A stretch of DNA of 64,000 nt, from the NCBI RefSeq assembly GCF_000159315.1, contig NZ_GG669993.1, positions 16,242-80,241 on the forward strand, written 5' to 3'. The translations under genes and the position numbers were made by a program. A model generated the notes under the pieces. The model made no database searches. It was not told where the DNA came from and was given only the letters and a program-made list of their open reading frames with translations. Below, in pieces: positions 8,132 through 17,453 of the stretch (position 1 is the first letter of the stretch; every line of letters begins with the position of its first letter). Source of the DNA: Lentilactobacillus hilgardii DSM 20176 = ATCC 8290 (GTDB lineage Bacteria; Bacillota; Bacilli; Lactobacillales; Lactobacillaceae).

Positions 8132-9556
8132 ATGAGATTAGAAAAAGATTGTATTGGTGAAATGTTTGTACCAGATGATGCATTGTATGGCATTCATTCG
8201 TTAAGAGCAAAACAAAACTTTCCTATTACAAGAGAACACGTTAATTCACTTATTATTGAAAGTTATCTTCAGATTAAAAAAGCTGCAGCACTTGCTAATC
8301 AACAAGCCGGCACATTGAATAAAGAAAAAGCGACATTTATTATTTCGGCATGTAACCAGCTGCTACTTTCAAAGGATTTTCGAGCGATGATTGTTCCGGC
8401 CATTCAAGGCGGTGCAGGGACCTCGACTAATATGAACATAAACGAAGTTGTTGCAAATTTAGCCATGAAGATTAGTGGAGAAGGAAGCCAAGACCCCGTT
8501 TCAATTCATCCCAATGATGATGTGAATCAATCACAGTCAACCAATGATACTTATCCAACTGCCGGGAAGATGGCAATATTAAAGGCTTTGGACCCATTAG
8601 AGGACATGTTAAAAGATCTAACACATGCACTTGAACAAAAAGCGGAAGCCTATCGAAATGCGATTAAGGTTGGCCGCACACAACTTCAAGATGCAGTACC
8701 GACAACTTTTGGTCGAAGTTTTCAAGCGTATTCCTCAATGTTTAAACGGGATTTGCAGAAAATGAAATCGTTTGAAGCATCGCTTGAACAGGTCAATCTC
8801 GGTGGTACTGCGATTGGTACGGGACTTAACGCAAGCGTGTCCTATCGCCAAGCAGTTACTCCGATTTTAAGCCAAGTTTCGCATTTATCATTGACCCAAT
8901 CGGATGATTTGGTTGACGCCACTCAGAATAGTGATGTTTTTGCAGGATTTTCAGCTATTCTGAAAGGACTGGCGATTAACCTATCAAAATTTTGTAATGA
9001 TCTCCGCTTGCTGGCAAGCGGTCCTCAAACTGGGTTAGCTGAGCTTTCATTACCAAAGGTTCAGGCAGGATCGTCAATTATGCCTGGGAAAGTTAATCCG
9101 GTCATTCCTGAGGTTGTTAATCAGGTTGCTTTTGAAATTATTGGTAAAGACTTGACGGTAACAATGGCAGCCGAAAGTGGTCAACTAGAATTGAACGCGT
9201 TTGAGCCGATTATATTTAGAGAACTATTAATTAGTGAAGACCATTTAACAAAGGTCATTCAAACATTAATTGAGAATTGTGTGACCGGTATCAAGGTAAA
9301 TTTGACACATTGTCAACATGAGGTTGATCATTCATCGATTAGCGCAACCATCCTTTCACCATATTTGGGTTATGAGCAAACGATGGCTCTGATTAAAAAA
9401 TCTGAAGTGACCCATACGTCAGTTAAACAAGTAGTTAAAATGGCCCACTTACTACCTGATTCATTAATTGACAGCCTATTTTCTCCTGAAGTATTAACTA
9501 ATTCCAAGCCAATTGAACCTAGCGAATCGGGTTCTTTTGTGAACAGTAATCGATAA
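8132..9556 (+). CDS. aspA: Aspartate ammonia-lyase
   Basis: A 474-residue enzyme of the aspartase/fumarase superfamily that reversibly converts L-aspartate to fumarate and ammonia. The N-terminus, EKDCIGEMFVP followed by LYGIHSLRAKQNFPIT, is characteristic of aspartases rather than class II fumarases. The flexible catalytic loop with the superfamily signature GSSIMPGKVNP begins near residue 313. The middle region carries the conserved NQSQSTNDTYPT. The start is the ATG at 8132, 7 bases after GAGG; a TTG at 8126 is too close to that site. It is monocistronic, with its own promoter and terminator. Fumarate supply or ammonia release are both plausible roles. Confidence 0.9.
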   Translation: MRLEKDCIGEMFVPDDALYGIHSLRAKQNFPITREHVNSLIIESYLQIKKAAALANQQAGTLNKEKATFIISACNQLLLSKDFRAMIVPAIQGGAGTSTNMNINEVVANLAMKISGEGSQDPVSIHPNDDVNQSQSTNDTYPTAGKMAILKALDPLEDMLKDLTHALEQKAEAYRNAIKVGRTQLQDAVPTTFGRSFQAYSSMFKRDLQKMKSFEASLEQVNLGGTAIGTGLNASVSYRQAVTPILSQVSHLSLTQSDDLVDATQNSDVFAGFSAILKGLAINLSKFCNDLRLLASGPQTGLAELSLPKVQAGSSIMPGKVNPVIPEVVNQVAFEIIGKDLTVTMAAESGQLELNAFEPIIFRELLISEDHLTKVIQTLIENCVTGIKVNLTHCQHEVDHSSISATILSPYLGYEQTMALIKKSEVTHTSVKQVVKMAHLLPDSLIDSLFSPEVLTNSKPIEPSESGSFVNSNR

Positions 9557-9577
9557 TTGATAAATATCAATCAATAT

Positions 9578-9618
9578 AACTTTCGGCGAATAATGAAAGA
9601 CTGCCGGAAGTTTTTTTT
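9578..9618 (+). terminator. Rho-independent terminator of aspA
   Basis: AACTTTCGGC pairs with GCCGGAAGTT (one G-U pair), and eight Ts follow. Confidence 0.85.
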
Positions 9619-9751
9619 GCGAATAAATGATGAGCTAACGAATTTTTAAATACGCCTAAGGCCTTTATTTCTGCACACAATTATAAAAAAGCTCTATACT
9701 TAACTTGTTTATCGTTTCAGTAAGTTAAATAACTTATTACGGGGGTGAATT

Positions 9752-12532
9752 ATGGCAAATAATGAATCTACTAAAGTGGACGATGTGGCAAAGAAAAGTC
9801 TTGAGGCTTTAATGATTGATTACCAAACCACCTCTCAGGGATTAGCGCAAGAAGAGGCTGATAATCGACTCAAAAAGTATGGGGAAAATACGATCCAAGC
9901 TGCAAAAAAGCGTTCAGAGATATTGATTTTTGTTGAAAACTTTACGTCAATGATGGCGATTCTTCTTTGGGCTTCGGGCATTATTGCAATGTTTGCCGGA
10001 ATGCTAGAGCTGGGTGTTGCTATTTGGACTGTCAACGTTATTAATGGCTGCTTTTCATATTGGCAACAACATGCCGCTCAAAAAGCAACTGATTCTTTAA
10101 AAAAGATGTTGCCTTCTTACGTTAAAGTTACTAGAAACGGAAGTGTTAAACAGATTCGGGAAGAAGAGTTGGTACCTGGAGACCTGTTCGCGCTTCAAGC
10201 TGGTGATTCTATTCCGGCAGATGCCAGGATATTTAATTGCTCAAACCTGCAGGTAGATGAATCCTCACTAACTGGGGAATCGGTTCCTGTGGATAAGGGA
10301 GACCAGTATCAGCACGGTGATGATGAATTTGCTCAAAATAACATTGTTTTTGCCGGAACAACTGTGACGAGCGGTACTGCCAGTGGCATTGTTTTTGCGA
10401 CAGGGATGACGACTGAGTTTGGGAGAATTGCCCAACTAACTCAAAATCAGAAAAAGGTGATGTATCCACTTCAACGGGAATTAAATCAGTTAACCAGGCA
10501 ACTGACACTAATCGCCGTTTTAATTGGTGTTGCTTTCTTTCTATTGGCAATCTTTTTTGTTCATTCTCCAATAGCCTCTTCGTTTATTTTTGCGTTGGGC
10601 ATGATTGTGGCTTTCATTCCGGAAGGGCTTTTGCCAACCGTTACACTTTCTCTTGCTCAAGGCACACAGAGAATGGCAAAGCGCCATGCATTATTGAAGA
10701 ACCTGAACAGTGTTGAGACACTTGGTGAAACAACAGTTATCTGTTCAGATAAAACAGGGACACTCACTCAAAACCAAATGACTGTTAATCATATCTGGTT
10801 GATATCCAAGCAATACGAGGTGAGTGGAACCGGTTATTTTACAAATGGAACTGTGACATCAGCGGGGCAATCGGTCGATATTGGGGAAGAAGCTGATTTA
10901 AAAATTCTTCTTCAAATTGCAAAACTTGATAATGATACGGAAGTAACGGAAGGGAAAAAAGACGAAAAATCAAAGATTTTAGGAACACCAACGGAAGCGG
11001 CACTAGTGATTTTGTCCAGGAAGGCCGGTATTAATAGTCGTCATGAGAATCAGAAATTTCCTCGCATAAAGGAATTGCCTTTCGATTCAAAGCGAAAATT
11101 AATGTCGACGATTTCAAAAGCCCAAACAGGAAATCCAATAATCTATACCAAGGGAGCTCTAAGCAGTGAGCTTCAAATATGTGATCGTATTCTAGATGCT
11201 GGACAAATTAGAACAATCACGGATGCTGATCGACAAAAAGTACTTGACGTTAATGAAAAATATTCTAGAGAAGGATTACGGTCACTTGCTTTTTCTTTCC
11301 GGGAGGTGGCTGGTCAGGATCCGCTTGTGGGGCAGAAAATTGATGACTATACCATTAAAACAGCCGAAACACATATGGTTTTCGTTGGTTTGGTAACGAT
11401 GTCCGACCCACCGCGACCGGAAATCTTTGATGCAGTTAAAAAGTGTCATCGTGCCAGCATTCGAATCATTATGGTCACTGGTGATAGTCCTATCACAGCG
11501 AAAAGCATTGCGACAAAGATCGGTATTACATCAGACAAAGCTCAAGTTATTACTGGTAATGAATTGGATCAGTTATCTGATAATGACCTTCAAAAGGCAG
11601 TTAAAGGTGAGGTTATATTTGCCAGAGTGGCGCCAGAACATAAATTCAGGATTGTCTCAATGTGTCAAAAAAATGGCGAAGTTGTCGCTTCAACGGGTGA
11701 CGGTGTCAACGATGCTCCGGCTTTAAAACGGGCTGACATCGGAATTGCAATGGGCGTGACAGGAACAGATGTCGCAAAAGATGCAGCGGATATGATTTTA
11801 ACGGATGACAACTTTGCTTCAATTGTGAGTGCAATTGAAGAGGGCCGAACGGTCTACAGTAATCTACAAAAATTTCTATTATATATTCTCAATAGTAATG
11901 TTCCCGAAGCGGCACCTTCGGTTGTGTTTTTGCTAACGAGAGGATTGGTGCCTTTACCATTAACCGTTATGCAGATTTTAACGGTTGATTTGGGCACTGA
12001 CCTTTTACCTGCATTGGGCCTGGGAATTGAAAAAAGCGAACCGGGGATTATGGATCTTCCACCCCGCCCACAGGACAGTCATTTACTTAATAGATCAATC
12101 GTCATAAAGGCGTTTGGATTATACGGGTTGGTTGCTTCAATTATTTCTACCTGTGCCTACTTCTTTGTCAATGGCGTTCATGGATGGCCATCGGTTTCTC
12201 TCATGTCTTCTGGAACAGGATATGCCGAGGCAACCACGATGACATTGGGAGCCATTATTTTCTGCCAAATTGCAGCAGCAATGAACTGCAGGACACAGAT
12301 TTCGTCTGTCTTTTCCGTTGGCCTTTTTAGTAACCGGCGAATATGGCTGGGAATTATTGTTGAAATTGTGTTGCTTGCAGTGTTGATGTATACACCATTT
12401 TTGCAGGTAGTATTTAACACGGGGCCGTTGGATCGTGTAGAATGGTTCTTCCTGTTTTGTATTCCAATTCCGTTATTTTTACTCGAGGAGTTGCGAAAAT
12501 GGATTGTTCGAAAGGTTGCTAGTCGTCATTGA
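9752..12532 (+). CDS. P2-type cation-transporting ATPase
   Basis: A 926-residue P-type ATPase of class II, which pumps a cation across the membrane at the cost of ATP. It shows the actuator motif LTGES, the membrane-4 motif PEGLLPTVTL, the phosphorylation loop ICSDKTGTLT with Asp333, and the hinge TGDGVNDAPALKRADIGIAMG. About ten membrane segments end in a cluster of six after residue 690. PEGL in segment 4, with the VKDAADM-type C-terminal helix bundle, places it among Ca2+ or Na+/K+ (H+)-like pumps rather than heavy-metal ATPases. The ion cannot be fixed from sequence alone. The ATG follows ACGGGGGTG. It stands alone between terminators. Confidence 0.9.
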   Translation: MANNESTKVDDVAKKSLEALMIDYQTTSQGLAQEEADNRLKKYGENTIQAAKKRSEILIFVENFTSMMAILLWASGIIAMFAGMLELGVAIWTVNVINGCFSYWQQHAAQKATDSLKKMLPSYVKVTRNGSVKQIREEELVPGDLFALQAGDSIPADARIFNCSNLQVDESSLTGESVPVDKGDQYQHGDDEFAQNNIVFAGTTVTSGTASGIVFATGMTTEFGRIAQLTQNQKKVMYPLQRELNQLTRQLTLIAVLIGVAFFLLAIFFVHSPIASSFIFALGMIVAFIPEGLLPTVTLSLAQGTQRMAKRHALLKNLNSVETLGETTVICSDKTGTLTQNQMTVNHIWLISKQYEVSGTGYFTNGTVTSAGQSVDIGEEADLKILLQIAKLDNDTEVTEGKKDEKSKILGTPTEAALVILSRKAGINSRHENQKFPRIKELPFDSKRKLMSTISKAQTGNPIIYTKGALSSELQICDRILDAGQIRTITDADRQKVLDVNEKYSREGLRSLAFSFREVAGQDPLVGQKIDDYTIKTAETHMVFVGLVTMSDPPRPEIFDAVKKCHRASIRIIMVTGDSPITAKSIATKIGITSDKAQVITGNELDQLSDNDLQKAVKGEVIFARVAPEHKFRIVSMCQKNGEVVASTGDGVNDAPALKRADIGIAMGVTGTDVAKDAADMILTDDNFASIVSAIEEGRTVYSNLQKFLLYILNSNVPEAAPSVVFLLTRGLVPLPLTVMQILTVDLGTDLLPALGLGIEKSEPGIMDLPPRPQDSHLLNRSIVIKAFGLYGLVASIISTCAYFFVNGVHGWPSVSLMSSGTGYAEATTMTLGAIIFCQIAAAMNCRTQISSVFSVGLFSNRRIWLGIIVEIVLLAVLMYTPFLQVVFNTGPLDRVEWFFLFCIPIPLFLLEELRKWIVRKVASRH

Positions 12533-12584
12533 TACTGAAAAAAATCCGGTCATTAAATTTTAGGGTTGAAAATGGTGAGTATTG

Positions 12585-12629
12585 AAAAAGAGTCTGGGTC
12601 TAAATTGCCTAAGCTCTTTTTGTTTTCTT
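12585..12629 (+). terminator. Probable terminator of the P-type ATPase gene
   Basis: Outer arms AAAAAGAG and CTCTTTTT pair, with a partly paired interior. A T-rich tail follows. Confidence 0.55.
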
Positions 12630-12630
12630 T

Positions 12631-12656
12631 ATTTTTGTTGCATATGCAACAAAAAT
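12631..12656. promoter_or_regulatory. Perfect 26-bp palindrome, candidate MarR operator
   Basis: ATTTTTGTTGCAT is followed by its exact reverse complement, centred on 12643/12644. It lies about 50 bases before the MarR gene start, in the promoter region. Exact palindromes with TTGC/GCAA half-sites are typical MarR-family binding sites, so autoregulation of the operon is likely. Confidence 0.7.
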
Positions 12657-12705
12657 AATGTAACATAAATTTGTTAAAAAAATGATATAGGAAGAGGGAT
12701 GCATT

Positions 12706-13158
12706 TTGATTGATATTTTAAGGCCGATCGGTGTGATTGCAAGAGCGCTGGATTCGATTGCAAATGTCGAGTTCAAGCAATTTGATCTATCTAAAGGGCA
12801 ATATCTATATCTGGTTCGAATCTACGAACATCCCGGAATAATTCAAGAACGTTTGGCAGAAATGATTAAAGTTGACCGAACGACCGCTGCACGGGCAATT
12901 CAAAAACTTGAAAAAAATGCTTTTATCAGAAAGCAGTCAGATAACGTCAACAAGAAAATTCGCCGGTTGTTTGTTTCACCAAAGGGAAAAGAGATTGCAC
13001 CGATGATTCAGAAAGAAAACCAATATTCTAATCAAGTAGCGGTGCAGGGGCTGTCTGAACTAGAGAATAAGCAATTGGCTGAGCTACTTAAAAAAGTAAG
13101 CTATCATGTTAATGCTGATTGGGATAAAGTCAAAAAAGGCCAACAGAGAATTTATTAG
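12706..13158 (+). CDS. MarR-family transcriptional regulator
   Basis: A 150-residue winged-helix regulator. The region of about residues 45-100 (QERLAEMIKVDRTTAARAIQKLEKNAFIRKQSD, then the wing with KIRRLFVSPKGKEI) is a textbook MarR DNA-binding domain; flanking helices form the dimer. The TTG start lies 7 bases after GAAGAGGGA. It is the first gene of a three-gene operon with a GNAT acetyltransferase and a B3/4-domain protein. A 26-bp perfect palindrome upstream is its likely operator. Confidence 0.88.
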   Translation: MIDILRPIGVIARALDSIANVEFKQFDLSKGQYLYLVRIYEHPGIIQERLAEMIKVDRTTAARAIQKLEKNAFIRKQSDNVNKKIRRLFVSPKGKEIAPMIQKENQYSNQVAVQGLSELENKQLAELLKKVSYHVNADWDKVKKGQQRIY

Positions 13159-13180
13159 TATGGCTAAAGGGGGAAGTTAA

Positions 13181-13696
13181 TTGGCAGTATTATTAAGAGA
13201 GTGTACGTTGGCAGATGTTCAAGCTCTTCAAAAAATTAGTTGTGAAACGTTTACGGATACGTTCGGAGATGTCAATACCCCAGAAAATTTAGAGAAGTAC
13301 TTAGCCAATGCATATAGCATTCGGCAATTAAAGAGCGAATTGTCTGATCCTGAATCGGCTTTTTTCTTTATTTATCAAGAGGATCAGTTAGCGGGTTATC
13401 TTAAAGTAAATTTTGGCGATAATCAAACCGAAGAATATGGAACAGATAAACTCGAAATTCAACGAATTTATATTCGAAAAGCATTTAAACATTTAGGTCT
13501 CGGGACGCATCTAATGCACAAAGCTTTTGAAGTTGCCAATCAGCTGCATAAACATCATATTTGGTTGGGCGTTTGGGAAAATAATGTAGCAGCCCAAAAA
13601 TTTTACCGGAAGTTAGGATTTAACCAAATTGGTGACCATGTTTTTACGCTTGGCGACAATCGTCAACGAGACATTATTATGTCGATTGATATCTAA
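13181..13696 (+). CDS. GNAT N-acetyltransferase, PaiA-like
   Basis: A 171-residue GCN5-type acetyltransferase. LRECTLADVQALQKIS starts the fold. LEIQRIYIRKAFKHLGLGTHLM is the acetyl-CoA pyrophosphate-binding motif A. WLGVWENNVAAQKFYRKLGF and the C-terminal GDHVFTLGDNRQRDIIM closely follow the PaiA subgroup, whose studied members acetylate polyamines. The substrate here is inferred only. The start is TTG behind AAGGGGGA. It sits 22 bases after the MarR gene and its stop is followed within 15 bases by the next start. Confidence 0.85.
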   Translation: MAVLLRECTLADVQALQKISCETFTDTFGDVNTPENLEKYLANAYSIRQLKSELSDPESAFFFIYQEDQLAGYLKVNFGDNQTEEYGTDKLEIQRIYIRKAFKHLGLGTHLMHKAFEVANQLHKHHIWLGVWENNVAAQKFYRKLGFNQIGDHVFTLGDNRQRDIIMSIDI

Positions 13697-13711
13697 TTGG
13701 AGGATCAAAAA

Positions 13712-14428
13712 ATGAAAAAATTTATTGTTGATGATCAATTTTGGCGTTTATTTCCGGAAGCTCAAATAGATACTTTAACGCTTCGTGGAATCGATAATCA
13801 TGACAAGGCAAGGGATCACGCTTATTTTCAGCAGCTTTTGGATGAAGCAGCAAGGGAATCTGAACAATTTATGACAGAAGGCATTTTTCGGAAGAACCCG
13901 GTTGTTGACCAATGGCGGCAGGCCTATCGACAATTCAAGACGAAAAAAGGGGCTCGCTCATCAATTGAAGCGCTCTTAAAGCGGGTTGACCAAGGCAGAA
14001 GTTTCTCACCAATTTTTCCGTTAGTGGACATCTATAATAGTATTTCGCTTAGATATGGTGTTCCGGCGGGAGGAGAAGATTTGAACGCCATTCAGGGAAA
14101 CCTTCACTTAGGGGAAGCAAAGGGCGGCGAAGACTTTTTCCCACATGGCGCGGAAGAAAATTCACCGGCTTTACCAGGTGAGGTTATTTATTATGACGAT
14201 CAAGGGGCGGTCTGCCGTTGCTTTAACTGGCGTGAAGCTCAGAGAACGGAACTTACCGAGTCGACGACTGATTCCGTATTGGTCATTGAATCAATCAATG
14301 CTGAGCAGGCAAAACGTGCAGATGAGGCAATTGAAGCGTTACATCAACTTTGTAAAGAGAGGTTTAAGGTGCCTGGTCACATCCAGAAAGTAACACGTGA
14401 CAATCGGGAAATACAACTAATAAAATAA
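13712..14428 (+). CDS. B3/B4 (PheT-like tRNA-binding) domain protein
   Basis: A 238-residue cytoplasmic protein of the stand-alone B3/4 family, related to the editing module of phenylalanyl-tRNA synthetase beta subunit. Conserved features include the NPVVDQWRQAYRQF segment, LVDIYNSISLRYGVPAGGEDL near the middle, and NWREAQRTELTESTTDSVLVIE towards the end. Members are suspected of tRNA or amino-acid-related chemistry, but the function is not settled. The start is ATG 13712, 8 bases after GGAGG; the in-frame TTG at 13697 overlaps that ribosome site. It is the third gene of the MarR operon. Confidence 0.82.
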   Translation: MKKFIVDDQFWRLFPEAQIDTLTLRGIDNHDKARDHAYFQQLLDEAARESEQFMTEGIFRKNPVVDQWRQAYRQFKTKKGARSSIEALLKRVDQGRSFSPIFPLVDIYNSISLRYGVPAGGEDLNAIQGNLHLGEAKGGEDFFPHGAEENSPALPGEVIYYDDQGAVCRCFNWREAQRTELTESTTDSVLVIESINAEQAKRADEAIEALHQLCKERFKVPGHIQKVTRDNREIQLIK

Positions 14429-14452
14429 AAACAATCTAAGATTAGATCCAGA

Positions 14453-14552
14453 GTGGGACAAAAAAGGTTAACTTCCAGAATGCAATTGGATTATCCTGAG
14501 ATTCGGGGCTTGAATAGTGGGATGCGATTGCACGGCAGTAAGTTACCCTTTT
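14453..14552. repeat. Long imperfect hairpin element, possible dispersed repeat
   Basis: The arm at 14462-14492 (starting AAAAGGTTAACTT) pairs imperfectly over about 30 bases with the arm at 14521-14552 (ending AAGTTACCCTTTT). It is preceded by GAGTGGGACAAAA, a phrase common in intergenic repeats of lactobacilli. It lies between convergent genes, ahead of a separate terminator. Its repeat status is inferred because only one copy is seen here. Confidence 0.4.
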
Positions 14553-14590
14553 CTACACGTCTTTGCTCGGTCATAATCGTGATGAAATTA

Positions 14591-14632
14591 AAAAGGGGCT
14601 GGACAAAATGACTTTTGTCTCGGCCCCTATAA
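14591..14632. terminator. Rho-independent terminator between convergent units
   Basis: GGGGCTGGACAAAA pairs with TTTTGTCTCGGCCCC around TGAC, with A-rich and T-rich flanks. Confidence 0.8.
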
Positions 14633-14719
14633 TTATTATAGTTATCATGATTGAACTAAATACCTGAAAGAAAACAGATGATTATGTTGGTAACGCTATA
14701 TAGATAGCTGGGAATCAGC

Positions 14720-15301
14720 TTATTTATACTTATTTGCGATATTATAGGTGACTTTTCCCTGATTTACTTTCAATAAAGTCTGCTTCTTACCGTCCCTGGC
14801 AGTCACTTTAAACTTTGAGTAAAGTTGATTGGAATAAACGTGTTTAAATGAATTTGAACGGCGCTGTACACGTGTAACAAACGTATTCCAAGTTGTGGGT
14901 TTACCCGCTTTTAAATCTTTGACGGCCTTACCAGAGTTTGAGACTTTAATAGAAACGCCCTTATTTTTATCAACTTTAATTTTTGGCTTCTTACCAAACG
15001 GGGTTTTATCCTGTGTGTTAAATAAGTATTGATTTAACTCACGTCCGACCGTTTTATGCCCTGGACCATCTTGTAAACGGCATGAAGTGGCAAAGACAAT
15101 AATAATCAAAAAAGCGCCAATTAACATTGCAATCCGACCAAGTGGCGTATCGTTCCACTGAACGATTCTTTCAACTCGTGAGTTACCGAGCTCGCTTTCA
15201 CTCAGCCAAGGCTGTTTGGCGCCACAATATGGGCAAAAGTTTGCGTAAGCGGGAATTGTTTTCCCACACATGACGCAAACTTTAGTTTTCTCCTGCGACA
15301 T
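14720..15301 (-). CDS. Zinc-ribbon membrane protein, unknown function
   Basis: A 193-residue protein starting with a cytoplasmic zinc ribbon (CVMCGK and CPYCGAK, residues about 9-27), then one membrane segment (GRIAMLIGAFLIIIVFATSC, about 56-75) and a basic extracellular domain of about 115 residues. This resembles the zinc-ribbon/one-TM/external-domain proteins common in lactobacilli, sometimes annotated as zinc_ribbon_2 proteins, without known function. The start is ATG 15301, 7 bases after GGAGG; an ATG 36 bases upstream has no ribosome site. It stands alone. Confidence 0.75.
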   Translation of the reverse strand: MSQEKTKVCVMCGKTIPAYANFCPYCGAKQPWLSESELGNSRVERIVQWNDTPLGRIAMLIGAFLIIIVFATSCRLQDGPGHKTVGRELNQYLFNTQDKTPFGKKPKIKVDKNKGVSIKVSNSGKAVKDLKAGKPTTWNTFVTRVQRRSNSFKHVYSNQLYSKFKVTARDGKKQTLLKVNQGKVTYNIANKYK

Positions 15302-15495
15302 TCTAACTTCCTCCAATATGTACCTAAATACCTTCAATCATTCATTATAGCAAATCTGACTTAATACGACTATAATGCATCCCTAAAACTCGGCCCAATA
15401 ATTATTATACATCCGGTTATTCTTAAATGTGTCTTTTCAACAAAAAAGACTGCAACCTGTAATATTCAGGAAGAAGCCCATTTTTAGGATGAAAT

Positions 15496-16125
15496 TTAAC
15501 TTTTAGGTAAATGTTTGTCAATAAATTCCTTGACGGGAAGCCGAAAATCGAGGTAGTATTTTTCAATGTCTTCACGTGACCAATTCCACCAGGCGATTTT
15601 TTCCATATCAGTCTTTACTTCGTCTGGAAAACGGTCCTTAATTGGTTTTGCAGGGACACCACCCACAATTGTGTACGGTTCGACATCTTTAGTGACAACA
15701 GCGCCTGAACCAATGACGGCACCATCACCAATGGTCAAGCCGGCTTGGACAATTGCACCATGACCGATCCAAACGTCATTGCCAATGGTCGTTCTGACGT
15801 GGGATCTTTTTTCCAGAAAATCTTTATCTGGGTTGTCGAATCCGTATGCGCCGCCATTATATAATGAAATGTGTTGGGCCGGTCGATCATAGGGATGGTT
15901 AGTTGGTCCGATTCGAATCATTGCAGCCATACTGATAAATTTTTTTAAATCGCTATTTTGAATAAAACAGTATTGACCTGTATACGTATAATCACCTATT
16001 GTACTATTGTCGATGAGATTACTTGCACCAATTTCAACCCATTGACCGAAAGTTGTGTTTTTTGTTTGGCTATTTTTTCCAATCGTTGGCTTATCCTGTG
16101 ATAATCTGACAAAATCAATATGCAT
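15496..16125 (-). CDS. Hexapeptide-repeat acyltransferase (LbetaH; phn-type/CatB-like)
   Basis: A 209-residue left-handed beta-helix transferase. Hexapeptide repeats (TIGDYTYTG, then [54 protein letters not shown]) and the catalytic-type His of the WIGHGA turn are clear. The layout, with [21 protein letters not shown] before the second repeat block, is closest to the hexapeptide transferases first noted in phosphonate gene clusters and to xenobiotic (CatB/Vat) acetyltransferases. No phosphonate genes lie nearby, so the substrate is unknown. ATG 16125 sits 9 bases after AGAAAGAAG; the TTG at 16134 abuts it. Confidence 0.82.
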   Translation of the reverse strand: MHIDFVRLSQDKPTIGKNSQTKNTTFGQWVEIGASNLIDNSTIGDYTYTGQYCFIQNSDLKKFISMAAMIRIGPTNHPYDRPAQHISLYNGGAYGFDNPDKDFLEKRSHVRTTIGNDVWIGHGAIVQAGLTIGDGAVIGSGAVVTKDVEPYTIVGGVPAKPIKDRFPDEVKTDMEKIAWWNWSREDIEKYYLDFRLPVKEFIDKHLPKS

Positions 16126-16208
16126 AAAGCTCAACTTCTTTCTCTCAAAATTTACTACTGGTATATTATAATATTCTTCAAAAAAAAGGAAGCTAAAAGG
16201 AGCTTAAA

Positions 16209-17396
16209 ATGATGTATCAAGTTAAAAAAATCGATCCCTTCAATGTCACTGACTTTGCCGGCGATGTTTTTCAAACATCCGATACAGAAACACCCGATGC
16301 AGTACTTGTGAGAAGCTCTCAAGTTGATGATTCTTTAATTACGAAGCGTTTATTGCTGGTCGCACGTTCAGGAACCGGTACCAACACCATCAATATTGAT
16401 GCCTGTACCGAAAACGGCACTGCAGTTTTTAATACTCCTGGGGTAAACGCCAATGCAGTTAAGGAATTGATCATCCAAAATTTATTTCGTTGTGTGCGTC
16501 CTTTAAACGAGGCGATCTCAATGATTGATCAACTTCATGTGGGAAATGAAGAAAGTCTTCAAGAAGCTGCTGAGTCGCAAAGAAAAGATTACATTGGTCA
16601 GGAGCTTTACGGTAAAACACTTGGCATTCTTGGGCTTGGAACTATTGGTCAGCAATTGGCGGATGCCTGTTATCATATGGGAATGCAAATTATTGGTTAT
16701 AATCGCAGTTTCAAAAATTTACGCCATGTTCAACAACTGGAAACAATTGAAGAAGTGATGGCACTTTCGGATTTTGTAGTTTTACTATTGCCATTGACAC
16801 CGCAAACAGAGCATTTGATAACGGCTGAACAGTTTAAACTGATGAAGAAATCGGCCTTTTTGCTGAACTTTGGTCGTGGCGAGCTTGTTGATAATCCGGC
16901 AGTGGTTGACGCCTTAGATCATGATGAATTTGCCGGCTATGTGAGCGATTTTCCCAAGGCGGAACTTCAACATCATTCAAAAATCACATTATTACCACAC
17001 TTGGGCGGCAATACAACCGAGGCTTTAACGCACAGTGCTAATTTAATTTTACAAAATTTATTGGACTTCCTTGAAAATGGGACTGTTCGCTCATCAGTTA
17101 ATTTTCCACGTGTTGACTTACCGTTTATCAGCCCGCACCGATTAACCTTCTTTTTTAAAACACAGGAGAACGTGATGGCTAAAATTTCGTCATTACTAAA
17201 TAAACGCGCTTTGCCGGTTATGGAAATGATGAATAATAACCAAAATGGGTTTGGCTACACGATTGTGAATACGGATTTTTCAGATTTTTCAGACGAACAA
17301 GTTACAAATTTAGTCGAAGAGTTTGCATCAATGAAGGGCATGCTTCGGGTCCGCAAACTAGACCATTCAAATATAGAAAATTGGCAAACGGATTAG
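16209..17396 (+). CDS. serA: D-3-phosphoglycerate dehydrogenase-like 2-hydroxyacid dehydrogenase
   Basis: A 395-residue NAD-dependent D-isomer-specific 2-hydroxyacid dehydrogenase. The Rossmann motif GILGLGTIGQQLA (about residues 140-152), the GRGELVDNPAVVDAL segment and the catalytic His in LLPHLGGNTTEA are present. A short C-terminal ACT-like domain begins near residue 320, which favours phosphoglycerate dehydrogenase (first step of serine synthesis) over lactate or formate dehydrogenases. No serC or serB lies beside it, so pathway use is inferred. The ATG follows AAAAGGAG. It is divergent from the acyltransferase gene. Confidence 0.8.
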   Translation: MMYQVKKIDPFNVTDFAGDVFQTSDTETPDAVLVRSSQVDDSLITKRLLLVARSGTGTNTINIDACTENGTAVFNTPGVNANAVKELIIQNLFRCVRPLNEAISMIDQLHVGNEESLQEAAESQRKDYIGQELYGKTLGILGLGTIGQQLADACYHMGMQIIGYNRSFKNLRHVQQLETIEEVMALSDFVVLLLPLTPQTEHLITAEQFKLMKKSAFLLNFGRGELVDNPAVVDALDHDEFAGYVSDFPKAELQHHSKITLLPHLGGNTTEALTHSANLILQNLLDFLENGTVRSSVNFPRVDLPFISPHRLTFFFKTQENVMAKISSLLNKRALPVMEMMNNNQNGFGYTIVNTDFSDFSDEQVTNLVEEFASMKGMLRVRKLDHSNIENWQTD

Positions 17397-17419
17397 ATTA
17401 ATTTAATTGCTAATTTGAG

Positions 17420-17453
17420 GCTGAGAGTGTTGAAAAGGCATCTCAGCTTTTTG
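17420..17453 (+). terminator. Rho-independent terminator of the serA-like gene
   Basis: GCTGAGA and TCTCAGC arms flank a 14-base loop, followed by a T-run. Confidence 0.82.

Noticed and set aside
10233-10571. 112-codon frame antisense to the P-type ATPase
   Set aside because: Shadow of a strongly conserved gene; no ribosome site.
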